DNA of 64,000 nucleotides, taken from contig NZ_JABZEE010000005.1 of NCBI RefSeq assembly GCF_013387495.1, positions 124,001-188,000 of the forward strand. The letters are read 5' to 3'. Every line of letters begins with the position of its first letter. Position 1 is the first letter of the stretch. The notes beneath the pieces were generated by a model, which saw nothing but the letters and a program-made list of their open reading frames with translations, was not told the origin of the DNA and ran no database searches. The position numbers and the translations under genes were made by a program. Source of the DNA: Streptomyces sp. PKU-EA00015 (GTDB lineage: Bacteria > Actinomycetota > Actinomycetes > Streptomycetales > Streptomycetaceae). Positions 24,738 through 33,655 of this stretch are shown in pieces.

Positions 24738-25619
24738 ATGACTCGCGTATTCGTCACGGGCAGTCACGGGCTCATCGGTTCCGCCCTGTCCGGAAGGCTG
24801 CGTGCGGACGGCCACGAGGTCATCGGCTACGACATCGCTGCCGACAAACGTCACGACATCGTCGATCCGGACGCCCTGGCATCCGCCATGGCGGGCTGCT
24901 CCGGCGTCGTGCACCTCGCCGCGGTCTCCCGGGTCGTCTGGGGCGAGCACGATCCCGGTGCGTGCCACTTGGTCAACGTCATCGGAACCCGCAACGTCCT
25001 CGCCGCCGCGTCCTCGCTCCGCGAGGTCCGCCCCTGGTTCCTGTTCGGCAGCAGTCGCGAGGTGTACGGACAGGCTCGGTACCTTCCGGTCAGCGAGTCG
25101 GCGGAACTCGCGCCGCTGAACCGCTACGCACGGTCCAAACTGGACGCGGAACTCCTCGTCGAGCAGGCCCGGGCCGGCGGACTCAACACGGCCGTCGTGC
25201 GGTTCTCCAGCGTGTACGGTTCCGTGGCCGACCACCCCGACCGGGTGGCGCCCGCCTTCGCCCGGCTCGCGGCGGAAGGCGGTGCGCTGCGTGTCGACGG
25301 CGGCGACACCACACTCGACTTCACACACGTGAGCGATGTCGCCGAGGCCCTCAGCCGGATGGTCGAGCGACTGTCGTCGGGCAGCCGACTGCCCCCGCTC
25401 CACCTGGTCTCGGGCCGCGCGACCTCACTGTCCGGACTGGCGGACCTGGCCGTCCGCTGCGCTTCAGGTGGCACGATCAGGACGGCCGCGCCACGGCACT
25501 ACGACGTAGGACGGTTCGTCGGCGACCCGGCACGCGCGGCGCGCGTCCTCGGGTGGCGGGCCACGACAGCCATCCAGGAAGGCATGGAACGCCTCGTCGC
25601 GGATTTCGCCAAGCGCTAG
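24738..25619 (+). CDS. NAD-dependent epimerase/dehydratase
   Basis: 293 aa extended SDR: 'VFVTGSHGLIGSAL' (Rossmann), 'GVVHLAAVS', 'FLFGSSREVYG' (catalytic Ser), 'NRYARSK' (YxxxK) and 'RFSSVYGSVADHP'. It probably acts on a nucleotide sugar. It has a GGGAGG ribosome site and follows the radical SAM gene by 13 nt. The stop codon TAG lies inside the CTAG that begins the inverted-repeat element at 25616. The reading frame therefore ends exactly at the insertion, and a few original C-terminal residues may have been lost. Confidence 0.82.
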   Translation: MTRVFVTGSHGLIGSALSGRLRADGHEVIGYDIAADKRHDIVDPDALASAMAGCSGVVHLAAVSRVVWGEHDPGACHLVNVIGTRNVLAAASSLREVRPWFLFGSSREVYGQARYLPVSESAELAPLNRYARSKLDAELLVEQARAGGLNTAVVRFSSVYGSVADHPDRVAPAFARLAAEGGALRVDGGDTTLDFTHVSDVAEALSRMVERLSSGSRLPPLHLVSGRATSLSGLADLAVRCASGGTIRTAAPRHYDVGRFVGDPARAARVLGWRATTAIQEGMERLVADFAKR

Positions 25620-25782
25620 GGTCTCTCGTTTGGATCATGCCGGGCTCGCGGGCCCTGGCACGCACGCTCGCCGCGTTGTCGTCGGTCGCCATGGCTCCGC
25701 CATTGTCTCCCTCCTCCGCCTTGCGATCGCACGCACCAGACCCCGCTCACTGATCCGGCCTCATCCAAACGAAAGACCCTAG
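25616..25782. mobile_element. Miniature inverted-repeat element (IS remnant or MITE)
   Basis: The left end begins CTAGGGTCTCTCGTTTGGAT and the right end, read on the minus strand, begins CTAGGGTCTTTCGTTTGGAT. Over the outer 28 bp the two ends match at 25 positions. The element is about 165 bp with no transposase, so it can move only in trans. The CTAG at both ends is either part of the repeat or a target duplication. The end sequence resembles termini of actinobacterial IS5-group elements, from memory. Confidence 0.7.
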
Positions 25783-25814
25783 TACTCCAGCCGGGCTTGT
25801 AGTTCCTGGTGTGC

Positions 25815-26855
25815 TCAGCCGAGCGCGGCGGGGGAGTGGGCGTTGCGCAGCAGCAGCTTCGGTTTGCCGGAGCCGTCGGCGGGTGCGGTCCAGATGTCCT
25901 TGGTGCCGTCGTCGTGTTGCTGGGCGTAGGTGAGGGTGGAGTTGTCCAGCCAGGCCGCTTGGTCGTCCACGCTGCGCGTTTCGGCCGTGCGGGTGACTCG
26001 GCTGGTGGCCAGGTCGAGTACGGAGAGCCGCCAGCCGCGGGTGGAGTCGCCGTCGATGGGCGCTTTGAACGCGATCCTGGTCCCGTCGGGCGAGAGCGAG
26101 GGGCATTCGACGTGGTCGCGCAGGGTGCGGACGGTTCGTGCGGCGAAGTCGCCCTGGACCAGGTAGCGGTGGCCCTTGGTGTACATGGTTGCGTAGAAGG
26201 TGTTGTCGTCGTCGGTGAACGTCACGCCCCAGTAGTTGACGTCGACCGACTGATACGGCTTGCCGTCCTTGATGACGGCGAAGGTTTCCAGCGTCTTGAA
26301 CAGGGTGCCGGTCTTGGTGTCGTAGATCCCGGTGCGGGTGGAGAAGTCGAGGGTGGCGTAGCTGTCGCCGCCGACGAAGGCGGTCCAGGAGACCATGCGG
26401 CCGCTGGTCGAGACGCGGACCCGGTTGGGGATGCCACTGACCGGGATGGCTTTGCGTTCCGACAGGTTCGTGTCGAGGATGCGCATCGTGACGGTGCCGA
26501 GCACCCCGTCGGCGTAGAGGCAGGCGACGGTTCCCTCGGCGGCGTAGATGCGATCGCACTTGGTCTTCGACACCGCGCGGGAGCCGCGTGGGTCGTGCTT
26601 GTCGACCGTGGTCACCTGCCCGGTGCTCATCAGGGTGAGCAGCCGTGGGCCCGGCGCCAGCGACACCGTCTGGGCTGTGGCGGGTGCGTCGGGGGCCTTG
26701 ACCGATGAGCTGAGCCGGCCGTAGCCGATCGCGACTGCGGCGAGTGCGATGGTGGCCGCCACCGTGGTGGCGATGCGAGCGGTGCGCCCGAACCGGCGCG
26801 GCGCGGGTGGTGGGCTCAGCTGCGGCTCGGCGTCGATCGTGGACTGCTCGCTCAT
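25815..26855 (-). CDS. Membrane-anchored TolB-like beta-propeller protein
   Basis: About 346 aa. A signal-anchor at residues about 27-47 ('IATTVAATIALAAVAIGYG') precedes an extracytoplasmic region with propeller-type repeats. 'CPSLSPDGTRIAFKAPIDGD' is a clear TolB/WD40-like PD blade, and 'DIWTAPADGSGKPKLLLR' another. ATG 26855 overlaps the stop of the MFS gene by 4 nt (ATGA), so it is the last gene of a phosphoesterase-MFS-propeller run. The ligand is unknown; an extracellular sensor or accessory to the transporter is conceivable. Confidence 0.72.
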   Translation of the reverse strand: MSEQSTIDAEPQLSPPPAPRRFGRTARIATTVAATIALAAVAIGYGRLSSSVKAPDAPATAQTVSLAPGPRLLTLMSTGQVTTVDKHDPRGSRAVSKTKCDRIYAAEGTVACLYADGVLGTVTMRILDTNLSERKAIPVSGIPNRVRVSTSGRMVSWTAFVGGDSYATLDFSTRTGIYDTKTGTLFKTLETFAVIKDGKPYQSVDVNYWGVTFTDDDNTFYATMYTKGHRYLVQGDFAARTVRTLRDHVECPSLSPDGTRIAFKAPIDGDSTRGWRLSVLDLATSRVTRTAETRSVDDQAAWLDNSTLTYAQQHDDGTKDIWTAPADGSGKPKLLLRNAHSPAALG

Positions 26856-28129
26856 ACGGTCACCTCGGTGTCGGTCGTGGTGGTGGATCGGTTGATCAGC
26901 AGGAATGCCGTGGCCACAACGGCCACGACGGCAGTGGCGGCGGCCAGCCGGCCGGCGGTGACCGGGCCCCACATCTGCCAGGCGAGTCCGAACAGGATTG
27001 AGGAGGCGAGGTAGGCGAGGGCCTGTCCGGTCTGGATCAGTGCGATGCCGGTGGTGCGCAGATGTTCGGGCAGCACCGGACCGGCCAGCGCCATCAGTAC
27101 GCCGTCGGTCGCTGCGTAGAAGAAGCCGTAGAGGAGCAGCACCAGTGCCAGGAGTGGCCAGCCGTGCAGTGGGCCGAACAGGAGCAGGTAGACGACGACC
27201 AGGGCCGTGTAGCCGCCGAGCACGATGGGCACCCGGCCGATCCGGTCGGCCAGCGCCCCGACGGGGATCGCCAGCAGCAGATAGGCCAGGCTGGTGCCGA
27301 CAGCGAGCAGGGGGAAGGTGCCGATGGACATCTCCTCCCGGCGTTGCAGGAGCAGGTAGACGAAGCCGTCGCCGATGACGGCGAAGCCGAGCAGGCACGC
27401 CGCTGTGAGCAGCCGGCGCACCGGCGCGGCCCGCAGCAGTGTCAGGGCCTCCCGGGGGGAGACCACGGCGGCGGGTGGGCGTTCGTCGTGCCGGTCCCGG
27501 ACGAAGAGCACGAGAATGAGCACGCCGAGCGCGGCGATGCAGAAGCTGGTGACCAGGACGGCGTCGACGGCCTGGCCCGCGGCGGCGAGCACGGCCAGCG
27601 CGACCAGCGGGCCGAGAAATGCGCCGAAACTGTCCATGGTCCGGTGCACGCCGAATGCGCGCCCCAGTGCCTGCGGCGGGGCCGACAGGGTGATCAGAGC
27701 GTCGCGGGGTGCGGTACGGAGTCCCTTTCCGGCACGGTCGGCAGCGATCACCAAACCGATCGCGCCGGCCGAGCGCCCTGCCGCGAGCAGCCCGAGCTTG
27801 GCCAGCGCCGACATCGCGTATCCGATGCCCGCCACTGCTTTGGGTTTGCGGACGCGGTCCGCGACATACCCGCCGACGAGCCGCAGCAGCGCGGTGGCTC
27901 CGGTGTAGATCCCGTCGATCATGCCGTAGGCCAGCGGGCTCATGGACAGCCCGAACACCAGATACACCGGAAGGATCGCGGTGACCATTTCGGCGGAGAT
28001 GTCGGTCAGCAGGCTGACCGTGCCGAGCGCGAACACGTTGCCGCCGACGAGCGTGAGCCCGCGCAGGCGGGAGCGGTCTTCGGCGTGCGTGTCATCGGAC
28101 CCGGGCCTGTCGATCGAGGACAGATACAT
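26852..28129 (-). CDS. MFS transporter (drug/metabolite exporter type)
   Basis: About 425 aa with around 12 membrane helices. 'LLTDISAEMVTAILPVYL' near the N-terminus, 'GYVADRVRKPKAV' in loop 2-3 and 'RAGKGLRTAPRDALI' resemble an MFS subgroup related to fosmidomycin/quinolone-resistance type exporters. ATG 28129 (MYLSSIDR) has GAAAGGT upstream; the frame is open to 28219 but codes for Arg-rich shadow sequence. It is coupled to the downstream propeller gene by an ATGA overlap. The substrate is unknown. Confidence 0.8.
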   Translation of the reverse strand: MYLSSIDRPGSDDTHAEDRSRLRGLTLVGGNVFALGTVSLLTDISAEMVTAILPVYLVFGLSMSPLAYGMIDGIYTGATALLRLVGGYVADRVRKPKAVAGIGYAMSALAKLGLLAAGRSAGAIGLVIAADRAGKGLRTAPRDALITLSAPPQALGRAFGVHRTMDSFGAFLGPLVALAVLAAAGQAVDAVLVTSFCIAALGVLILVLFVRDRHDERPPAAVVSPREALTLLRAAPVRRLLTAACLLGFAVIGDGFVYLLLQRREEMSIGTFPLLAVGTSLAYLLLAIPVGALADRIGRVPIVLGGYTALVVVYLLLFGPLHGWPLLALVLLLYGFFYAATDGVLMALAGPVLPEHLRTTGIALIQTGQALAYLASSILFGLAWQMWGPVTAGRLAAATAVVAVVATAFLLINRSTTTTDTEVTV

Positions 28130-28226
28130 GCGGGCGGACCTTTCGGGGCGAGACCGGACTGGGGAACTCAGTCGGCAGCGGGGGTGTCCTCCCTGGCTGG
28201 GAGGCCACCCATCACTCAAGTGCCGG

Positions 28227-29639
28227 TCAGTGACAGGCGGTGGTGCCGCTGTCGGTGAAGGTCTTGCCCGCCTCGGGGACGAACTGCCAGTCGTAGCTGC
28301 CCGCGTGCAGGGTCAGCTTCAGCACGCCCCAGGTGTTGTTGTTGCGGACCTGGCTGCCGGTCTGGATGGTGCCGAAGCCGTACATGCCGGCGCCGCCCAT
28401 GCCGGCAACGAACTGCCGGATACCGCGGGTGTTGTCCAGGCCGCCCGTGGCGTTCATCGGGGCGAAGCGCTCGTACTGGTGGTTGTGCCCGGTCACGATG
28501 ACTTCGGCGTTGTTGTCGTACAGCGCCTGGTACAGCGGCGTCACCGAGGTGTTCGGGCCGTGGCTGGAGCCGGAGGTGTAGCGCGGGTGGTGCCAGTAGG
28601 CCACGGTGCACGGCTTGGTGCTGGCCGCCAGATCGCTGCGCAGCCACTGCTCCTGCGCCGAGCCGGCCGCACAGGACACCTGCGAGCAGTTGGAGTTGAG
28701 CGCCACGACGTGCCAGTTGCCCAGGTCGAAGGAGTAGTAGCCCTTGCCGGGTGCGCCCGCCGAAGCACCGAAGTAGTTGAAGTGCCCCGACGCGCCTGAG
28801 GTGTGGTACTCGTGGTTGCCGGTGACCGGCCGGGTGCGGGCCTTGTGCCTGCCCCACGAGGGGTTGTAGCAGTTGGTGAAGTCGGAGGCCGTGCCGTCCG
28901 GGTAGGCGTTGTCACCGACGGCCATGACGGTACCGGTGATGCCGTCCAGCAGGTTGGCGGTCTTCTCGTCTCCCCCGACGCCGCAGTTGGCGATGTCACC
29001 GGCGCCGACCAGCACCGGGTCACCCGACGACGGCGGCGACGACGTCGTGGGCGTGGGTGACGGGGCGGTGCCGGTGTTGATCACCAGCTGCGGAGCGTCG
29101 GCGCCGGACTCGCGGGAGTCGTAGTACGCGCCGTTGGTGCTCGTGGAGGTGCCGCCGAAGCTGAAGGTGCCGTTGCCGGTCACCACCGAGGTCACGTCGA
29201 TCTCGACCCACTGGTCGTTGGCCACCGAGCCGAGCGATGCGACAGTGGCGCCGTCGATGATCGGCTTGTTGTTCCAGGTGACGCCCGTCTCCGACCAGGT
29301 GGTGTCGGTCATCGACTTCCAGGTGCCGCCGTTGCTGCTGTTGCCGCTGCTGGTGACGCGGATCCGCAATGTGGCGCTGGAGACGGCCTCGGTGAGGCCG
29401 CTGACGGTGAACTTGAGGAACGAGTGGCGCACCGGAGAGTTGTCCACAGTGAACTGCGACGAGGTGCCGTAGTTCGTCGACGGGGTGGTGTCCTGAACGT
29501 AGGTGTCCGCGACCGGGTTGAGGGTCGTGGTGGCCGCGGTGGCCGTGGGAGCGGTCGTGAGCAGAGCCGCGACGGCGGCGGTCGTCACGGTGACTGCGGT
29601 GGCTGCCATCGATGCTCTTCGGATGTGGCGGGTGCCCAT
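28227..29639 (-). CDS. Secreted DNRLRE-domain metallophosphoesterase
   Basis: 470 aa. A signal peptide (about 1-38, ending 'PTATAA') is followed by a DNRLRE carbohydrate/wall-associated domain (about 40-195: 'ADTYVQDTTPSTNYGTSSQFTV', 'SFLKFTVSGL'), a Pro/Ser/Thr linker and a calcineurin-like phosphoesterase (about 215-470). Metal-binding motifs are 'GAGDIANCG', 'AVGDNAYPDG', 'VTGNHEYH', 'WHHPRY' and 'VTGHNHQYER', the set seen in purple-acid-phosphatase-like enzymes. It should release phosphate from extracellular esters. ATG 29639 has AAGGGA 8 nt upstream. It leads the run with the MFS and propeller genes. Confidence 0.88.
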   Translation of the reverse strand: MGTRHIRRASMAATAVTVTTAAVAALLTTAPTATAATTTLNPVADTYVQDTTPSTNYGTSSQFTVDNSPVRHSFLKFTVSGLTEAVSSATLRIRVTSSGNSSNGGTWKSMTDTTWSETGVTWNNKPIIDGATVASLGSVANDQWVEIDVTSVVTGNGTFSFGGTSTSTNGAYYDSRESGADAPQLVINTGTAPSPTPTTSSPPSSGDPVLVGAGDIANCGVGGDEKTANLLDGITGTVMAVGDNAYPDGTASDFTNCYNPSWGRHKARTRPVTGNHEYHTSGASGHFNYFGASAGAPGKGYYSFDLGNWHVVALNSNCSQVSCAAGSAQEQWLRSDLAASTKPCTVAYWHHPRYTSGSSHGPNTSVTPLYQALYDNNAEVIVTGHNHQYERFAPMNATGGLDNTRGIRQFVAGMGGAGMYGFGTIQTGSQVRNNNTWGVLKLTLHAGSYDWQFVPEAGKTFTDSGTTACH

Positions 29640-30020
29640 CACGTGATCCCTTCTGAGGTGAAGGCTGTCGCCCCGTACAAGAGGCGATGAGGAACCTAGG
29701 GATCCGCTGTGAGCCACGACTACAGCGATCGAGTGAACGCTGGACGTGCGGCAGGTGAGGGTTTCCCGGCATGTCGTACAGGTGTGCTGATGGTCCGTTG
29801 GTCGGTTCCTGGCTGTGATCGAACTGCGGGATGCGGACGAGGTGATCGGGCCACCAGGCCGGCCGGCGCCGGTGCCGGTCCCGGAGCAGACCGCCAAGAA
29901 TTCAACCGGGCGTCGCGGTCGGGACACGAGCAGGATGGGCGCTCCCCTCTTCCGGCCACTGTGCTCCTCGGCGTGACGATATGGACTGCGCCGCCAGGCC
30001 TTCGAGGTGTCCGCCGCCGA
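29640..30020. other. Divergent intergenic region
   Basis: About 380 nt between the secreted phosphoesterase and the HupE/UreJ gene. It must hold both promoters, but I could not place -35/-10 boxes with confidence. A single GTTCACTCG on the minus strand (29730-29738) resembles one half of a PHO box; no clear 11-nt direct repeat follows. I see no gene. Confidence 0.5.
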
Positions 30021-31172
30021 ATGTTCAGCGTTCTTCGGGTCGCGCTGGGTGCCATGGTTCTCGCGGGGATCCTGGTGTCACTGACGGGTCCGGTTGCCGC
30101 GGCGCATGTCCCGACGACGGACGGCACCTCCACGATCCGCCAGGACGGGTCACTGGTGCGCTACGAACTGGAGCTGGACTACGACACGTTCACGAAGGCC
30201 GCCGGCCTCGGCAGGCTCCCCCGGGGAGCGCAGGACGCCGAACGCGAAGCGTTTCTCGAGTCCCACCGCGCACGGTTGACGTCATACCTGGCCGACCGTC
30301 TGACGGTCTCCCTCGACGGCGCCCCCTGTGCCGCCGAACTCGACGACACGGGGATCACGAAGCGCCAGAAGTTCCTCTATGCCCGCCTGCTTCTGATTCA
30401 TCGTTGTCCGGGCTCGGGGAGCGGCGAGTTCACCGTGCGCTACGGGGTGTTCTCCGAGGCGGACGCCATCGGGGCCGAGCACACCAACATGGTCGACTAC
30501 GAACTCGGCGGTTCCGGCGGGAGCGACGTCTTCGACGCCGGGAATCGTGAACTGCGGGTCGGCCGGAGCGACGCCGGCCAACGTGAATCGCGGGCCGGAG
30601 AGACGGGCTTCTTGTCGTCGACGGGCCGGTTCGTGGCCATGGGGCTGGAACACATTCTGCTCGGCATCGACCACGTGCTCTTCCTGGTGCTCCTGCTCCT
30701 TGGCGCGCAGGGATGGCGCAGCGTTGTCCGGCTCGCGACCAGCTTCACCGTGGCGCACAGCGTCACGCTCGCCCTCGCCGTGCTGGGGTGGGTCGAGGTT
30801 CCGGCCGAGATCGTCGAACCGCTGATCGCTCTGTCCATTGTGTACGTCGCGGTGGAGAACATCGCGCGCGGCGAGTCGCGGCACCGCGTCCTCGTCGTAT
30901 TCGGCTTCGGCCTGCTCCACGGGCTGGGCTTCGCCGGGGCGCTGAGCTTCACCGACGACTTCACCGGCCGGTTGCTCGTCTCACTGTTGAGCTTCAACCT
31001 CGGCATCGAGCTGGGACAGCTCGCGATCGTTCTGCTGGTGTTCCCGCTGCTCCTCCTGGCACGCCGGTACTCCTGGTCGACCGTCGCCCACATCGGCGCC
31101 ACCGGCGTCGTCGGCGTCGTGGGCCTGGCCTGGTTCGTCGAGCGCCTCCTGGCGCCGGGCGGCGCCGCGTAG
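30021..31172 (+). CDS. HupE/UreJ-family membrane protein
   Basis: About 383 aa. A signal sequence (about 1-28, 'VAAAH') leads to an extracytoplasmic domain of about 180 residues, then six or so membrane helices. The conserved 'MGLEHILLGIDHVLFLVLLLL' carries the HupE/UreJ His motif (H-x5-D-H), and 'SFTVAHSVTLALAVLG' and 'GFGLLHGLGFAGAL' carry two further His. Relatives are linked to nickel or other metal uptake, but this large two-part type has no assigned role. ATG 30021 is chosen by the signal peptide; the ribosome site is poor. Confidence 0.75.
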   Translation: MFSVLRVALGAMVLAGILVSLTGPVAAAHVPTTDGTSTIRQDGSLVRYELELDYDTFTKAAGLGRLPRGAQDAEREAFLESHRARLTSYLADRLTVSLDGAPCAAELDDTGITKRQKFLYARLLLIHRCPGSGSGEFTVRYGVFSEADAIGAEHTNMVDYELGGSGGSDVFDAGNRELRVGRSDAGQRESRAGETGFLSSTGRFVAMGLEHILLGIDHVLFLVLLLLGAQGWRSVVRLATSFTVAHSVTLALAVLGWVEVPAEIVEPLIALSIVYVAVENIARGESRHRVLVVFGFGLLHGLGFAGALSFTDDFTGRLLVSLLSFNLGIELGQLAIVLLVFPLLLLARRYSWSTVAHIGATGVVGVVGLAWFVERLLAPGGAA

Positions 31173-31445
31173 ACCTCCCGCTGGTGATTGCGTGATAGCG
31201 GACCTCATTTTCCAGGCGCACCGGGTGGCGGGCGTGGTCGGGCATGGTCAGGCGCCACCGGACTTGGCGTTGCTTCGCCACACAGGACATGAGCCGGAAC
31301 CGAAAGTCGGTGAACAAAGCCACCCCACAGGCAGCAGCGCAGCTGCGCGCTCTGACCGATGCGGCCGGCCGCCTGGCTGTGGAGGTGTGTGACGGGGTGC
31401 TTCAGCCGGCCGGCTGAGCGGCCCGATCTGGGAATCCCGGGCGGG

Positions 31446-31907
31446 TCAGAACGAGAAGTGCTTGACCACCGACCAGCCCCGCTCCGCCGACCTGGCGTAG
31501 AAGGCTCGTAGGTCCTCGTGGTACTCAGCCAGGCGCTCCCGCAGCTCTTCATCCGAGTGGGACGAGGGCAGTTGCCGCCACTTCTGCCATCGGTCCGGAA
31601 ACGACACCCCCTCCAGGTACGCCGCCGCGCGCGCCACCTCCGGTGGCTCGAGCACCGCATGGCCCGGGCCGCCGCCGGGGTCCGGTATGTGTCGGCCACC
31701 GAAGACGGGGAGCTCCCGGTCGCCACCCGGCTCCGACCGGGGCCAGTAAAGTTCGTTCAGCTGGAAGAAGCCGCTCTCCAGCCATACTGCGCCTCCGGCT
31801 CGGACCCGTCGGCGCAGCTCGTCGAACTCGACATCGAATAGGGCCTCAAAGCCCGCCGCGTCCTCGGGCAGCCCGGAGGATTCGAGCCCTTGAGAGTAGA
31901 TCCACAT
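31446..31907 (-). CDS. DUF1877-like protein
   Basis: About 153 aa, mostly helical and acidic. 'GGDRELPVFGGRHIPDPGGGPGHAVLEPPEV' and 'ERLAEYHEDLRAFYARSAERGWSVVKHFSF' resemble the DUF1877 (YfbM-like) family, which is uncharacterised. ATG 31907 (MWIYSQGL) is preferred; GTG 31913 is also possible. No operon partner is evident. The 270 nt before it (31173-31445) hold no gene that I can support. Confidence 0.6.
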   Translation of the reverse strand: MWIYSQGLESSGLPEDAAGFEALFDVEFDELRRRVRAGGAVWLESGFFQLNELYWPRSEPGGDRELPVFGGRHIPDPGGGPGHAVLEPPEVARAAAYLEGVSFPDRWQKWRQLPSSHSDEELRERLAEYHEDLRAFYARSAERGWSVVKHFSF

Positions 31908-32000
31908 ACTCACGCCCGGCAAACTACATGGCACCACCGACGCCGACGCTGTGGTGACAGCACACCGCAGGCACGAGCGGTACAGCGTGCGCCCGACAGG

Positions 32001-32618
32001 TCAGCAGTTCTCGCCGAACTTCACTGCGCCGAACGTCACGGGCTGCCCGTCGAGCTTCGTGCCGGCAGCTGGATCCGTGGAGCAGACCTGCCAGTTCGAC
32101 TCGACGAGCACCATGCGGTCCTGCCCCGATGCGTCGTTCACCGTGATGCTTGTCGAGCTGTCGAGAGACTGGCGGGCGACCTTGACCGACTTGCCCACGA
32201 AGTTCGGCATGGCTCCGCCGGCCTCCCCGGGCTCTGCCTGATCCCCGCCCGACGGGCAGTCCTCGTCCAGCTTGACCGTGCTGAAGTCGACCTTCGCGTC
32301 GGTCGGGTGCCGGCCGGGCGCCGGGGTCTGAGAACAGACCTTCCAGCCTCGGTCGAGGACCTGATTCCGGCCCCGGCCGAGTGCGTCGTGCGACGTGAGC
32401 GTGTAGAAGCCGGCTGCCTGCGCCTCGTCCTGCGCGCTCTGCAGCCCCTTGCCCACCATGTCGGGGAGGGCGGCCGACTCGGTGGAAGGCTTCTTCTCCG
32501 TGCCGGCCGACGCCTTGTCGTTGCCGCTCGGTGCTGTTTCGGCGCCGGAGTCGGTGGGCCCGCAGGCGGTGAGGGCAGCAAGGAGCAGCACAGCGGCTGT
32601 GGTGATGCGGGTGCGCAT
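32001..32618 (-). CDS. PASTA-domain lipoprotein
   Basis: About 205 aa. A type II signal peptide with lipobox Leu-Thr-Ala-Cys ('LLLAALTACG') predicts a membrane-anchored lipoprotein. After an acidic linker come two PASTA-like repeats: 'LPDMVGKGLQSAQDEAQAAG' and 'MPNFVGKSVKVARQSLDSS', each ending in a 'W-x-V-C-S' segment. PASTA domains bind peptidoglycan fragments or serve as wall anchors. ATG 32618 has GGGGGA upstream. It is divergent from the SDR gene at 32834. Confidence 0.82.
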   Translation of the reverse strand: MRTRITTAAVLLLAALTACGPTDSGAETAPSGNDKASAGTEKKPSTESAALPDMVGKGLQSAQDEAQAAGFYTLTSHDALGRGRNQVLDRGWKVCSQTPAPGRHPTDAKVDFSTVKLDEDCPSGGDQAEPGEAGGAMPNFVGKSVKVARQSLDSSTSITVNDASGQDRMVLVESNWQVCSTDPAAGTKLDGQPVTFGAVKFGENC

Positions 32619-32833
32619 GGGTCCCCCAAGGACATTGCGGATAAGAGCGCCCATCATGCCGAGGTACACGCAACATGGGGCGGAAACGACGAAGGCCGTC
32701 CCGGAACCGGGCGTTGACCGCCAGAATGCAGAACTTGGCCGGGCGGCACGCCGCGGCCGTGCCGACGGATCGCGACGCCTCGGTTCCATAGTCATGAACC
32801 AGAGTAGTTACGAAGCATAAGTAGAGGCTGAAG

Positions 32834-33655
32834 ATGAGCGTGAAGACCGTCCTGATCACCGGCACCTCCTCGGGCATCGGCCTGGCCACCGCAGTCGCCG
32901 CTGCGCAGAGCGGCTGGCACGTCGTCGCCACCATGCGCGACACCACCAAGGCCGGCCCGCTGCTGGCGGCGGCGGAGGCGGCCGGGGTGAGCGTCGAGGT
33001 CCGCGCGCTGGACGTGACGGACCCGGCCTCTGTCGCAGCCTGCCTAGCCGGCCTCGCCCGTCTGGACGCGCTGGTCAACAACGCCGGCGCCGGCCACCTC
33101 GGCACGCTCGAGCAGGAGGGTGTCGAGGACGTGCGCGCCGTCATGGAGGTGAACTTCTTCGGCGTCCTGCACGTCACCAAGGCGGCACTGCCCATGCTGC
33201 GTGCGAGCAAGGGCCGCGTGGTGACCGTGACCAGCGTCGGCGGCGTGGTCGGCCAGCCGTTCAACGAGGCGTACTGCGCGGCCAAGTTCGCGGTCGAGGG
33301 CTTCATGGAGTCGCTCGCCCCGGTCGCGGCGACAGTCGGAGTGGCCGTCAGCGTGGTCGAGCCGGGCGCGGTGGCCAGCGAGTTCGTCAGCAACGTGGCC
33401 GGCCGCGACACCGTGGTGGAGCAGGCAGGCCCGTATGCGCCCGCGTTGGCCGCCTATTTGGCCCGCACCCGCGACGCCTTCGCCGCCGCGCAGACGCCGC
33501 AGGGCGCGGCGGCGCCGATCGTCGAGCTGCTGGAGGCCGAGCAGCCGGCCTTCCGGGTACAGACCTCGGACGCCGCGCGCGCGTTCACCGCCGTGAAGCT
33601 CACGGACGGCGACGGCTCGGCCGTGCAGGCCCTGACCAGCGCATGGCTCTCCTAG
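32834..33655 (+). CDS. SDR-family oxidoreductase
   Basis: 273 aa classical SDR. 'VLITGTSSGIGLATA' binds the cofactor; 'LVNNAGAGHLG', the catalytic Ser in 'VTVTSVGGVVG', and 'AYCAAKFAVEGFMESLAP' with YxxxK are intact. 'EPGAVASEFVSN' follows. The 'ATMRDTTKAG' after strand 2 suggests NADP preference. It resembles SDRs that are often controlled by nearby TetR or MerR genes, but none is adjacent here. Start ATG 32834 has GAGGCTGAAG upstream. Substrate unknown. Confidence 0.82.
   Translation: MSVKTVLITGTSSGIGLATAVAAAQSGWHVVATMRDTTKAGPLLAAAEAAGVSVEVRALDVTDPASVAACLAGLARLDALVNNAGAGHLGTLEQEGVEDVRAVMEVNFFGVLHVTKAALPMLRASKGRVVTVTSVGGVVGQPFNEAYCAAKFAVEGFMESLAPVAATVGVAVSVVEPGAVASEFVSNVAGRDTVVEQAGPYAPALAAYLARTRDAFAAAQTPQGAAAPIVELLEAEQPAFRVQTSDAARAFTAVKLTDGDGSAVQALTSAWLS

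Noticed and set aside
29730..29738. Possible PHO box upstream of the secreted phosphatase
   Set aside because: Only one GTTCACTCG unit is present; the second 11-nt direct repeat needed for PhoP binding is not convincing.
31173..31445. Possible insertion-sequence end between the HupE and DUF1877 genes (minus-strand 'LFTDFRFRLMSCVAKQRQVR')
   Set aside because: The stretch looks protein-like but I could not match it to a transposase block with confidence, and no inverted repeat partner was found.
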